Shown here piece after piece: positions 49,646 through 60,866 of a stretch of DNA of 64,000 nucleotides (positions are counted from its first letter, which is position 1; the number at the start of each line of letters is the position of its first letter). Location of the stretch: assembly GCA_021464245.1 (NCBI GenBank), contig JADCRB010000080.1, positions 877,860 to 941,859 on the forward strand. Reading direction: 5' to 3'. Source of the DNA: Carallia brachiata (Eukaryota; Streptophyta; Magnoliopsida; Malpighiales; Rhizophoraceae). The notes under the pieces are model-generated. The model did not search any database and was not told where the DNA came from. It worked only from the letters and a program-made list of their open reading frames with translations. Position numbers and translations under genes: made by a program.

Positions 49646-51009
49646 ATTCATAAAATTACATAGTGATTTTCCACACCTCAGAAGTAATCCTTGCTCGAGC
49701 TATAACTTCGTCTTTAAGCAATGTCTTTAGTACCTACAAACCGACAAAACCATTAAATAATACCAAATACTCAAAGCCAACTAGCCAGTTATAAAATGCA
49801 ACACAGAAAATGCAGAAAATCAGAACCACATCCAACTTGCCTCTGGGAATGGGGATTCAATGAAGTATCGATTCTTCTTAAGAACGAGCTTCACTTTTCC
49901 ATAATTAGCAGTAGAAGCATAAATGAAATCAACCATCTCTTTAGGCAGCTTTGTCTTTGACAACTTGTTCAAAACAGAAACAATAGTCTCATTTTCAAGA
50001 CCCACAGAGACGGCTGCATACAGCGAATGTGGAGTCAAATTATACTCGTGCATCGACTCCGGCCTGCACATTGCAAAAACACACATAAAAAATGGTGTCT
50101 CAATGCACGAGGCTCCCACATTGTGAGCTTTGCAAAAACACAACCAAATACAAAAAAAAACCCCATAATCTTACCTAAATCAAGGCTTCAAAGTAAAATT
50201 TTCTTAAGCAAGTAAGTAACCGTTAAAGAAAGCAAAGAAACGGAAAAGAAGGAAAATCAAATGGAACCTGCAAACGGGCTCGGCAATGGCGATGAGAAAA
50301 TCATAGGCTTGTTTGTACAAAGGAGAAAAAGTCTCAAGAAAAATGCGGCCATCAGCACAAGCCCACAAAAGCCGATTAGCATGATCCGGTTTCTGTTCCA
50401 AATTGCTGAAATCCCTCTTTTTCCCTTCTTTATCGCCTGTAAATCAATCGCACAAAATAAAATAAAAAAAAAACACAAAAACAAGAAACCCCAGAAACTA
50501 AAAAAGGTCAATTAACGGGAAAATTCAACAGAAATACCATTGCGAAAATCGTCCTCGGCTGTTTCTTCGCCGAGAAAGGCACCATCTTCTTCGATGAACG
50601 AGCTTCTGTGATCATCCTGCGAGAATCTTGATTTAATAAGAACCCCACCAAAATGCACAGCGAAAAGAATTCTTGAAAACAGCAAAAAAAAACAAAAAGA
50701 AAAAGGAAAAGAAAAGAATGGTGATTGAACAAGAAGACGTTAGCAGAGGACTTGAGTTTCTTGCTAGGTCGGCCTTTTTCACCTGAATCATCATCATCAT
50801 CCACAAACGATAAATAATCAATCAATTGATTGATGTTAGATGAAAATTGAATATTAAATTAAAAAAAATCAAAACTTTATCGTTTCTTTATTGATTATTT
50901 CTGATTTATTATAGTAAAGATCCAATTTTTTTTTCTTTTTTCTTATTTTCTTTTTGCTTATTAGCTTGTCCCATGCTCACGCTGAACTTATAAGAAAAAA
51001 TTAGAGCGT

Positions 51010-51197
51010 CAGAATTGAGCATCTGTCCGAATATTTTTTTTATGTAACAAGACAGTGATTTTGTGTAACAATACTGATATTTTGTATAACAAAAAAATTT
51101 ATATTTTTCTATTTTTTTATTATATAAAATAACAGTATTATTATATAAAATTACTGTTTTATTATATAAAAAAATATTTAGACACATGCCGATTCTG
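51010..51197. mobile_element. Hairpin-forming MITE with about 80-bp inverted arms
   Basis: The left arm begins CAGAATTGAGCATCTGTCC and the right arm, inverted, begins CAGAATCGGCATGTGTCT. Both continue with AATATTTTTTT and then ACAGT(G/A)ATTTT and AATACTG spaced alike. The arms meet in an AT-rich centre, so almost the whole 188 bp folds back on itself. It lies about 190 bp upstream of the 5' end of the XPB pseudogene. No coding capacity and no clear target duplication. Confidence 0.7.
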
Positions 51198-52180
51198 AAA
51201 ATATAATGACCCCATTTGTATATGCTTCAATAGGCGCGAAGTCAATAGCATTTGACCGCAAAACGAATCAGGAATCCCATTTGCTGGATATGTTTTAGCG
51301 GGGCGGGAAGAGAGGTAATCTCCATTTTTTAGATTTCTTTAGCGGAGACTACGTTAGAATGGGATAGATTGTTTTCACCCTTTACCCGTCTCCATATCCG
51401 TTTATATTTTCTAACTATATTCTTTTTTTTAAATATATATTATTTATATAAAAAATTTATAAAAATATTTTAATAATTTTATATCAAAATCTAAACCCCC
51501 ATTTTTTTTTTTTTGTAGGATATGCAATTTTGAAATTCTAAATCTTTATACTTTTTTTTATATATAAGTCTTTAATTTTTTAAAATTTTATTTGAATTTT
51601 AAATATTTAATTTCTTATTAAATTAATATATCTAAATTAACAGTCAAACAACATTTAATCAGAAATTGGACTCAATTGAAATAAAAATAATGATTTTTAA
51701 AATTTAAATAAAAAAACCTTAATGTATAGGATTCAAGTGAAAAAGGCTTACACTTATATAACTAAGAATTTGCATATCCCCGCCGAAGAAGTCAGGTTTT
51801 CATCTATTTTGAGCAAGATAATTTCTGCCAGAACCATGCCGGTAGGCAGATAAAGAGTCAGGTTAAAGCCTTAATTGCTGCAAATATACGGTACATGCTA
51901 TTTACATTGCTTTTATCTCTTTTTTTTTTCACATTTTTGTGCTTTTAGGACATTTTTAATGGCACGTTAATAATTAAATCTAACTATAACTAAAAAAAAA
52001 CAACAGATAGGCGGCAGGGGTTTTTTCTGTTACCGCACAGACAATACAGTATATTTTTCGTGATTTTTAAAAATATACGGTATGAATTATAATTTCCTGC
52101 TACATTTAGAGTGCAAAATATAATCTATTCGAGTTTATTTTTATCACCCCTCAAAATTATACAATTAAAAGAAAAAGTTT
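51198..52180. other. AT-rich intergenic DNA
   Basis: Nothing coding or structured recognised beyond A/T runs. Confidence 0.5.
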
Positions 52181-52183
52181 ATG

Positions 52184-52660
52184 CTGTGTTTGGAAGAGGG
52201 AAAAGTGGGGAGAGGGAGAGAAAAGTAAAAAAATTAAAATAAATTGTTGTATTTAGAAAATATTTGAGAAGTGAGGAAGAAGAAAATCTATAATTCTCTT
52301 AATTCTCTTTATCCTACTAAAATCAATCCTCTCAAAAATGAGAAAAAAATTATTAATTCTCCTACTAAATTTATTAAATGACTCAATTATCCTTACATAA
52401 TTTAAAAATTACAATTTTACCTAAACAAAATATTTTAATAGAATTTATTGTAAAAGATAAAATTGTTATTTTAACACATTTTATATTTCTCTTCCCCACT
52501 TTCTACCATTTTTTAAACAAAATAATTTATAATTTTCTTCTCTCATCACCTGTTTCTAAATATAAGAGAGAATAAAAAATATTTTATTCTTCTACTAATC
52601 ATCTCCTCTACTTTTCTTTCCCTTATTTTTCTCTCTTTCACGAATTTTATCCAAAGATAA
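52184..52660. mobile_element. MITE of the GTTTGGA family (copy 2)
   Basis: Begins TGCTGTGTTTGGAAGAGGGA with a purine-rich subterminal part and ends in the pyrimidine-rich counterpart CTTTCACGAATTTTATCCAAAGA. The interior is AT-rich and non-coding, as in the copy at 35724. Confidence 0.5.
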
Positions 52661-52665
52661 TGTTA

Positions 52666-52800
52666 GTCCCGGACAGTTGCCTGGGTGGTAGGAATAGTAC
52701 TACACTAGACGCGAATTCGAACCGTGTCTAATCCATAATTTCCTTCGTATGCTCAAGTATAGGTTGCCGGCCATTAGGCTAATGACCCAGAAAAAAAAAT
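52666..52800 (+). mobile_element. Probable tRNA-derived SINE
   Basis: An A-box-like GTTGCCTGGGTGGT (52677-52690) and a B-box-like GAATTCGAACCG (52722-52733) are spaced about 45 bases apart. The element ends in a nine-base A tail (52791-52799). It sits about 100 bases before the RRP40 start codon, within its promoter or leader. No target duplication was fixed. Confidence 0.45.
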
Positions 52801-52901
52801 AACAAAGGAAAAAGTTTGACTTCTACTGTAGACTTTCCCTTCGTTCTTGTGCTTTTTAAAATATTCATTAAACTACAAACCCTACAAACTTGCAGACAGC
52901 A

Positions 52902-55283
52902 ATGGAAACTAGACCGTCAGGTTCCGAGACGGTGACGCCGCCGACAGCAGCGAGCTTTGTCGATAAATTGGTTGTGAGTTTATCATCGTCCTCAATGTCT
53001 CTCTGTGTTTTTTTTTTTTTTTTTGCTTGCAATTCTTAACTTCACGTAAGTTTATCTCAGGTTCCGGGAGATGTGGTTTTAAATCTTTCTACTGTGACCA
53101 ACCAGACTATCAAGCTTGGCGGCGGTCTCTGTCAGGTTTCTCTTTGATTATTCCGACGTTGTTTCTCAATTTGGAAACATCAATTCTGTTGTTTAAGGTT
53201 GATGGGTTTTTTTTTTTTTTTTTTTGATTGTCAGAATTGTGATGCAATATCTGTCATGAAAGCTGGGAAATTGAGGTTCTCAAAGCCAAACAAATACTGG
53301 GTCGAGGGCTCCCAGAAAAGGGTAGATATGATTTTATGAAAAGATTATGCCTTTGAGTGTAATGTAAAGCATCTTAAGGAATAGGCACAATCCCCCATTT
53401 TTTAGTTGCACAATTTCTATTTTTTTTTTAACAATTGTAGGACTGGAACCGCATTTGAACTTAAGAGTTTTTAGTTAGTTACAAATTTTACACATGATTC
53501 AGTGCTTAATTTTGATCTTTGGTGTATAATGATCTATTTTTGTTACTTCTACAGTATGTGCCTTGTGTGGAGGACACTGTTCTTGGGATTGTAGTGGACT
53601 CTAGAGCAGATGTAAGTACTTTCTCAACTGCATTCTATAGGTTGGTTTTATTAGTGCCTTGGTTCTAGTGGTTAAATTTTCATCCTTCTTGATTTTTTAC
53701 GAGACTTTTGTTTGCTTTTCAAAGAACATATGGGCTAAGTGGCAAGTGCACAAGAGAAAAATGTATATATAATTCTATTGTTGGCAAGCTTTTACTGGTT
53801 TGATAAGTTTAACATCGAGGATAATTGTTGTGAAAAATGAATAGATGACAGTATGATGTAATGGTTTAAGGAAGCCTAATAATGTGCAAGGAAGGCAACA
53901 AACTCATAAAACTTGAATTCAATTTGATTTGTTGGCTGTATGTTATAGGCTGTTATTTAACTCAAATAGCTCTGAAATATGGTTTCCAAACAGAATTGCA
54001 GCGAACCTATGAGTTTTTATTTGGTGGAAGACAAATGAACTTGGTAAAGAGTTGTGGAGGGCCAAGCAGATAGTAGTTTTCCTATTAATTCGGGTGTTTG
54101 ACACACATGCTTCAATTGCAGAACTTCCTTGTGGACATAAAAGGACCTGTGTTGGCATTTTTGCCCGTTCTTGCATTTGAAGGAGGCACAAGGAGAAATA
54201 TTCCAAAATTCGAGGTGCGTAAGTCATGCATATATCATCCATCTTTTAGGGATGTCAATGGCGCAGTTTGATAATTTTTGTAAGCATAGCAACACTTTCT
54301 GCTGCTTGGCTCTGAATTTGAATAGTTTTGGCACATTTAGCACAAGAGCTAAAGCCATTAAACCAAACTTACACGATCTGCATTCTTTTTTGTGTTGATA
54401 CTCTGTCATATCATCCTTATGTCCCCTGACACAGGTAGGCACTTTGCTCTATGTTCGTGTCGTGAAGGCAAATCCTGGAATGAATCCTGAGCTGTCATGC
54501 ACTGATGGTTGGTTTTTAAGCCGCAGCCTTGTTATCTTGTTATTTTATTGAATGTTATGGGCCAAATCCTGATCTTTGTTCGAACTGCAATTGTGCTTGG
54601 CAGCCAGCGGGAAAGCAGCAGAGTTTGGTTGCCTTAAAGATGGCTACATGTTTGAATGCTCTACTGGGTTATCGAGAATGTAGGATATATTTTACTTGTA
54701 AATTTTGGATATTGTGCCTTATGATATAATTATAACTCCAGCTTCATTCTCTTTTGCTGTATTGATGAACCTTCTATTTCTTTTCAGGTTACTGAGCTCA
54801 CCAACATGTCCTGTCCTCGAGTCCCTCGGCAAAAAACTCCCCTTTGAGATAGCTGCTGGCTTAAATGGCCGAGTTTGGGTATGTAGCATTTATTAGTGTC
54901 ATCTCCTTATGTACTAGATATTTTGCTCAATTCTCTGCTGTTGATATGATATGCAATTTTTTGGCTGACCTCTAAATGCCATCAAAATGTGCTTTGTGTG
55001 GCGCCCATCAAACTTTCTTTTTTACTTATCAATACCATGCGATGTTTCGCCAGGTGAATGCCGAGTCTCCATCAACTGTCATTGTTGTCGCTAATGCGAT
55101 CATGAACTCGGAGTCTTTGAGTGGAGTGCAGCAGAAAATCATGGCGGAGAAACTTCTTCAGAAACTCCAAGGTTTGTCTAGTGCACTTGTAATCTAAACA
55201 TCTATATTTATGATCCCATTATTCTTGGATTGATATTTCTGTGATGACCTTCTATGAGTTAACAACAAGTTTATGCAGATTGA
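52902..55283 (+). CDS. RRP40: Exosome complex component RRP40
   Basis: Ten exons: 52902-52973, 53061-53135, 53235-53321, 53555-53611, 54122-54214, 54435-54507, 54604-54679, 54788-54878, 55054-55171 and 55279-55283, giving 248 residues. RRP40 is one of three cap subunits (with RRP4 and CSL4) that sit on the RNase PH-like ring of the RNA exosome and guide RNA for 3'-5' processing and decay in nucleus and cytoplasm. The N-terminal part has VVPGDVVLNLS. The S1 domain spans about residues 79-150, beginning YVPCVEDTVLGIVVDSRAD. The KH part carries GLNGRVW at 202-208, the GxNG motif that replaces the usual GxxG in RRP40. The last coding exon adds one Asp codon before the stop; failure to splice there would add eight residues instead. 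All junctions keep phase and no lesion was seen. Length is normal for plants. Confidence 0.95.
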
Positions 55284-56617
55284 TGAGAAAGCAAATTTTG
55301 CCCATCTGGATCCACCATTTCGTTTGATTGGAGGGGACAATTTCACAGTAGAACCTTGAAGACAAAATCTGGTGGTGACTAGCTAATGGCTTCAAAACTC
55401 AAATGCACCTTGACCTTTTTTTATTTTTTGGTTACTCTTGTATGTAGATGAACTGTGAGGGAAATAGGAAGCACCGTTTTTTTGGGTTTACGTTAGTTTC
55501 CAGCATTTTTTCAAGTAGCCCATCAAACGCAGACTGACTGGTTATAATCTTTTGTGAAGTTCCAAAGGAAATGGATATTGAAGCTCTCGTGTTAATGTCA
55601 CAAGGCCCCAGCTGCGATTCATTCACTAGCACACATGCGAAGTAGCATTGTAGTAACTTTTTTTTTTTTTTTGATATTGATTTAATTTTAACGTGATATT
55701 CAGATTTTAGACTTTTAAATTTAATAACGACTTCAATATAATATCAATGTGAATTATTGCACATTGCCAAAAAGCTGTCAATTTATATTTCAATTGAATC
55801 CTTCAGAAAAAAAATGTCATACATAACGCAAACTTAAACCACAGTAAAAAATTGGAAGAGATTTGGTATTATTTGAAATTAATTTTGTTTTCGGATTTTG
55901 AAAATTGAGAAAGCAAGGCCTGCAACAATAGGGCAAATTCTTTTTTGTAAAATAATAAAAATCTTTCACTGAATATATCGGTCATTAGATTTATAAATTG
56001 AAGTCAGTATTTAAACCGTTATAATACTTTATTCAATTATTTTTAAAAGAGTAGATCTAATACTCGAATACTACTAAATTTGAGTGTGACTTCTTCAACT
56101 TGATTATAATATTAATGAGTTTGGAATCAGTATTATGTCGCATTAAATGGCTGAGAGGTTGGTGTTGTTTCAAATGTTAGCACTGATACTTGAACCTAAA
56201 TTAGATACAGTGGAAGTACGAAGAATCACTACTAACCTACTGCTTCAAAAGATGATAGAGCAAATTCTTTATTCGCCAAATATCACCGGACCATTGAATT
56301 TTTTCCTTTAGCTCTTAACGCGAGTTCTTTGCGTGCCCAAATCACGTGCTATTTGAGCACGATCAATTTCCTCGCATTAGCAAAGGCCTCAAAAACAAGC
56401 TCAAAAAAAAAAAAAAAAAAAAAAAAATCTCAAAGACAATTAAAATACCATCCGAGTCAATTTCTTCTCGTGGAAGCTAAAAAGGTAATAATAATCTCGT
56501 TATTTGTAGGGTTTCCAGCTTTCAATTTCTAAAAATTTAAAAAAAAAAAAATCTAAAAATCCTTGTTATTTGTTCGACAGTCAATCGTTGTCTGTGTATG
56601 CAGGCAGACAAACACAA
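55284..56617. other. 3' UTR of RRP40 and upstream region of the SR45a-like gene
   Basis: AT-rich; contains a 25-base A run (56403-56427). A segment near 56150-56215 has TGGCTGAGAGGTTGG followed by ACTTGAACCT, weakly like pol III A and B boxes. No gene recognised. The SR45a leader probably lies in the last 100 bases. Confidence 0.5.
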
Positions 56618-59600
56618 ATGTCCTACTCCGGAAGGTCAGGTTCCCCGCGCACATCTGTGTCCCCAAGTAGGCCCCGCAGGTCCCGTTCCTTGTCCAGGTC
56701 TCGCAGAAGAAGCCGTTCCAGGTTTGCTTCTCTCTCTCTCTCTCTGGCTGCGTGTCTGTTTCTGTGTAAGAATTTGCCTTTGTTTTTTTTGTTTTTTTTC
56801 CTTTTTGATTTCGTTAATGATGTTGTGTGCTTGGGAACTGTTTGGTTGATTCTTCAGGAGTAGAGATTCTGTTGACGCGGCGAATCCGGGGAATAATTTG
56901 TATGTAACTGGATTAAGCACTAGGGTCACTAGCTCTGATGTTCAGAAGTATTTTAGTGCCGAAGGCAAGGTAATGGTGTTTTCCTTTTTGTAAAGTTGTT
57001 ATCTTTACTGTGTTTTACTGGGAATTGTGTGTTATTTTATGAATTAGAACACACCCTGAAGTGGGGATACCGACTTTGTAAGTGGATTTTTGAAATGGTT
57101 GGGATGTGATAGAAATATGGAGGACTTGTGTGTTTAACCATAAAGAGGATTTGCATGTCTGGATTTCGGTTTCTGGAAAGATGTTTTTTTGATGATGACA
57201 ACAGTCTGCTCTTGTTGAACTCTGTTCCTTGGGGTATTTAAAGAATGTCATGTGATCAAGTCTAGGAAATTGAAGTTATGTTGTTAGAGATTGATCAAGC
57301 GATTGATCAAATTTTGGGCTCATCCAATCTGTAGGTCTTTTACTTTTGTAAAGTTGTTATCTTTATTGTGTTTGCCTTTTGGTTGTTACCGGGAATAATG
57401 TTTAGTTTTATAATTTGGCCCCCACCCAGACGTGAAAGGGAATTAGCCCAAACTTTGTAAGTGGGTTTTTGAAACGGTAGGGATATGCTAGAAATATGGA
57501 GTACATGCGCGTTTAACCATAAAGAAGGTTTGCATTTCTGGATTTGGGTTTCTGGAAAGATGTTGTTTTGATGATGTGATAATGACAACAATCTGGTTTT
57601 GTATAATCTTTGTGGTTGGGGTATCTAAAGAATGTCCTGTAATTAATATAGGAATTTGAAGTTATGTTGTTGGAGACTGACTTAGTGATCGATTGAATTT
57701 TGGCCTCATCAAACCTGGAGGAAATGTGTTAAACAACATTCTTGGCAAATTGGAACTTGAAACATTCACTGGCTGAATGTTCCATAGTCTTTCATTGGTG
57801 AAATTGCATACACTTTCTACGGTTTTTGCTTTCGGGCCCCCATTTCATGAACTGGTTGCTATGTTGAAAATCAAAATGAGAAAATCCATTGACCATTTTA
57901 GCTATGCTTCCTAGTACCAGTCTCCCTGTGTTAGAAGGGATGGATGGCATATGCTACAAGGAGAAACAATTTCGGTCTTATTATTATTCTAATAGTTCAT
58001 GCAGAGTGTAGATGAAGGTAATTTTGTTTCAGTGCTTAATTGGTGATTCCGAAAACTCATAAAATTTTTGGTTTCAGGTTGTGGAATGCCATCTGGTAAC
58101 AGATCCTCGGACCAGAGAATCTCGTGGATTTGCCTTTGTTACTATGGAAACAGTTGAAGATGCTGACCGCTGTATTAAGTATTTGAATCGTTCAGTTCTC
58201 GAAGGACGACTGATCACTGTCGAGAAGGTATTATTATGGTCCCCGTAACAATTTGAAACAAAACTAGTGAGAAATTATTTCCATATGATTACTCTTCTAT
58301 ACTTCTTTGATTAGAAATGTTGCCTGATAAGTTTTGCCAGCAGGTCTGGTATGTGTAACTTCATCAAAATCACAATCTAAGCTCTAAACAGTTGAATCTA
58401 TCCCTTCATGAATCATGACACGAGTTCCGCATCGACATTACAAACTCATCGATTCACATTCGACTATTTTGCAGAGGGTTGTATACCCAGTATTCCTGTT
58501 CTCAACCAGTAATAGTATCTGACCTGGCTATTATTTATTTTTCTTTTATTGCTTCAGGTTCCATTTCCTATTATGTTTATTAACGTGAAGGCTCTTGTTG
58601 CATTTTCAAAACTAGCACAGGCCATGGTGGCAGAATCAGCCGGAAAAACCTCCTAATTAAAAAAGTTGCAGATACTTGACTTTGAGTTACATTCTTGAGA
58701 TGCATACGAATTGGCATTATGCAGAATGCATTATAACTTGTATCAATAAATTGTTGGCTGACTTTTTCTTGTTCTTCTGATATTACACAAAGGTAATGTT
58801 CTTTCATTTCCTGAACAAATGCAGGCAAAGAGGTGTCGTGGCAGGACACCAACTCCTGGCAGGTACCAAGGCCTGAGAGATAAACGGGGTAAATGCTACT
58901 GTTACTTTTGCATCTGTATGGCATTCCTATGTAGGAGCTGAGCATAGATTTTTGTGTGGAAAATTATGGAGGATAGTGGGTATTTGCTGGAGAAACTTTG
59001 GCCGGAGAGTGAGAGTGCTAAACTCTTTGTTTATGCTTGGGTTTATTGTTGGAACTTGAGTATGGTGTTCCTTTGTTTTATATGGAATAATTTAGCATAT
59101 GCCTACCCTCACTGGGTTCGTTGCCCTTCTATGGATGTTGCACTCATATAACTGTCTGAAATGTTCCGTATGTTGATTTTAGATACCTAGTATCTAAAAC
59201 TACTTGAATTTCTGTGATCCCACGCTTTGCTCAATGCCATGCTCTATTACTTATCTCGTAGTTGGCATACACATTCTGTGTTGCGTTGAACACTGATTAT
59301 ATCTTTGGGTTTCATATCCTTGATAGGGCCGATAAATCATTCCAGAGTTCAGAAATCCCTTCTATCTGTCCTTTATATTTTGGCATGCTGTCTCAAGCCT
59401 CATCCTTCCATTTAAGATCGGCATGCAAATTGTGCAGCGCTATATATTGAGCACATTCTAGTTTTTATTTCTGTGTCTCTGTTGTTTTAATTTTTACACC
59501 CTGTCCCTGGTAACATTCCCTAGTTTTGGGAAGAATAAAACTAATATTCCCATTATCACTAACTTTCGTATTTATGCAGGACACGGACGTAGACATTCTC

Positions 59601-59713
59601 GCAGCTATTCCCCCATAGATGGGATGACAGAGACAGAGATCCTTATTCAAGGGACCGGCGGGGAAGATCACGTTCTCCATATAGTAGGAGGGGAGATGAT
59701 TATGATTCCATAG
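56618..59713 (+). CDS. SR45a / Tra2-like RS-RRM splicing factor, C-terminal RS region out of frame
   Basis: Five exons: 56618-56721, 56858-56969, 58078-58227, 58825-58888 and 59580-59713, giving 187 residues as read. An N-terminal RS domain (residues 1-37, RSRSLSRSRRRSRSR) precedes an RRM at about 48-122 with RNP2 LYVTGL (49-54) and RNP1 RGFAFVTM (88-95). A linker AKRCRGRTPTPGRYQGLRDKRG follows. This order is that of Tra2 and plant SR45a, nuclear regulators of splice-site choice. The last exon encodes GHGRRHSRSYSP and then leaves the RS frame. Another frame continues RWDDRDRDPYSRDRRGRSRS and YSRRGDDYDS, and a third RKRRERSWSADRSYRK to a TGA at 59760. Two single-base losses near 59612 and 59710 explain this. 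As read, the second RS domain is lost. It may be a sequencing error, a truncated allele or early decay. Confidence 0.85.
56991..57717. repeat. 358-bp tandem duplication within SR45a-like intron 2
   Basis: Two head-to-tail copies begin TAAAGTTGTTATCTTTA at 56991 and at 57349. Shared blocks include CTTTGTAAGTGG, GCTAGAAATATGGAG-like, TTTAACCATAAAGA, TTTCTGGAAAGATGTT and GAAGTTATGTTGTT. Identity is high but with many substitutions and indels, so the duplication is not recent. Confidence 0.85.
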
Positions 59714-59762
59714 AAAACGCAGGGAACGCTCGTGGTCGGCTGATCGCAGCTACCGCAAATGA

Positions 59763-60511
59763 GGAGCATAGTGATGATACTTCGAGTGTTCAACAGACTT
59801 TATTGGTACATCTCGAGGAAGCTTGGAATCTTGTTTGCATGTGTTGTTGTATGGATCAGGCTGTAATCTTGTTTCCTTAAAGTTAGAACTGTTTTGCATC
59901 AATCTTGAACATAGAAAATATTTCTGTACGGCCATTTTTGAGTTATGAAAAGAAAACATTTGGGTATGGTTGAAGAGGATGAACTTATTTTAATTTATTC
60001 ATGCATGTTTGTAACGGTATTTGCTTGAAGTGACGGGCTAGTGGCAGATTCAACCGAAATTTGATTTAGTTTACCAAAGAGGGAACTTGACCAACTTGTG
60101 GAGGGTTCAGGGGTTGCAATTGCATTGATGTCATTCAAATCTGTAACAAGATATAAAATGTTCAAGGCAATAGTTGCCATGTGTTAATTGGCTTGTAGTC
60201 CTCCAAGTTGTTGAATTTTTGGATTGAACTCATTTGTTGAGTATGTGCACTTACTTTAAACGGTCTGCATAAGACTTCTTATTGGCATCTATACATTTTT
60301 AATATTAAGCCCAAATAAAATGCCCAAGCTTGTCCACTTCAAAAAGTTAAAGGCCTCGTGAAGGTAGGCTATAAGACTTTTGTTCCTTATTTTGAAAAGT
60401 TTGAACTCAAGTTTTATTGAGGGTCTTTTTTTAATGAATAATACATAAATTTTTCTCCCAGTCTTAAGTCTTTTCCTAACTTTTGGTTGAGATAACTTCT
60501 TTGCATGGTAT
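59763..60511. other. 3' UTR and downstream flank of the SR45a-like gene
   Basis: The start is presumably the 3' UTR. No other gene recognised. Confidence 0.5.
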
Positions 60512-60866
60512 GCTATGTTTGTTTTGGTGAAAAAGCATGAGAAAATAAAAAAATTAGAATATATATACACATATATATATATATATATATAATTGTTTTT
60601 TTAAAAATTTTTCTTCAATTTAAACATTTTTTTACACAATTTTTTTCTCACAAATTACTTTTATTTTTCTTTTTAATTATTTTTTCTCTTAACTTACTCT
60701 TCAATCCAAACGATCTCTTTTTTTCATAATTTTTTCTCATAAATTACTATTTATTTTTCTTTTCTATCATTTTCTTTTGACAATTTTCTCATTAACTTAA
60801 ATAATTTTACTTTTTCACAACTTTCTTTCTCATACTTCCTCACAAATCCAAACACACTATTAAACT
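60512..60866. mobile_element. MITE of the GTTTGGA family (copy 3)
   Basis: Begins GCTATGTTTGTTTTGGTGA and ends CACAAATCCAAACACACTA, inverted relative to each other. The interior shows the AAATTACT(A/T)TTATTTTTCTTT and TTAAATAATTTTA words of the copy at 35724. An (AT)n microsatellite lies near its left end (about 60560-60591). Confidence 0.5.

Larger units (their letters stand above)
45059..50825 (-). pseudogene. XPB: Pseudogene of the TFIIH DNA helicase XPB (ERCC3)
   Basis: About 19 exon remnants run in the right order over 5.8 kb, from GEKGRPSKKLK (50760) to SKPKDPSKRHYLFKRRYG (45065). XPB is the 3'-5' translocase of TFIIH for promoter opening and excision repair. Intact stretches include [20 protein letters not shown], the Walker A motif [25 protein letters not shown] and motif [10 protein letters not shown]. 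Disabling changes: TAA after EEKETH (49330-49332), TAA for Gln in VENVKQR (48657-48659), TGA for Arg before PYQEKS (48331-48333), TGA for Arg after FGGK (47904-47906) and TAG for Leu after IGPK (47497-47499). One base is inserted before LEDRMAGG (about 46040), and one is missing before SKPKDPS. The Walker B DEVH reads DKVH. Donors after FPE and FGN read GC. Introns are retained, so this is a decayed genomic copy and not a retrocopy. Splice structure otherwise follows the functional gene. Confidence 0.95.

Noticed and set aside
56636..56929. Minus-strand frame over SR45a exon 1
   Set aside because: Antisense shadow of the RS-domain exon.
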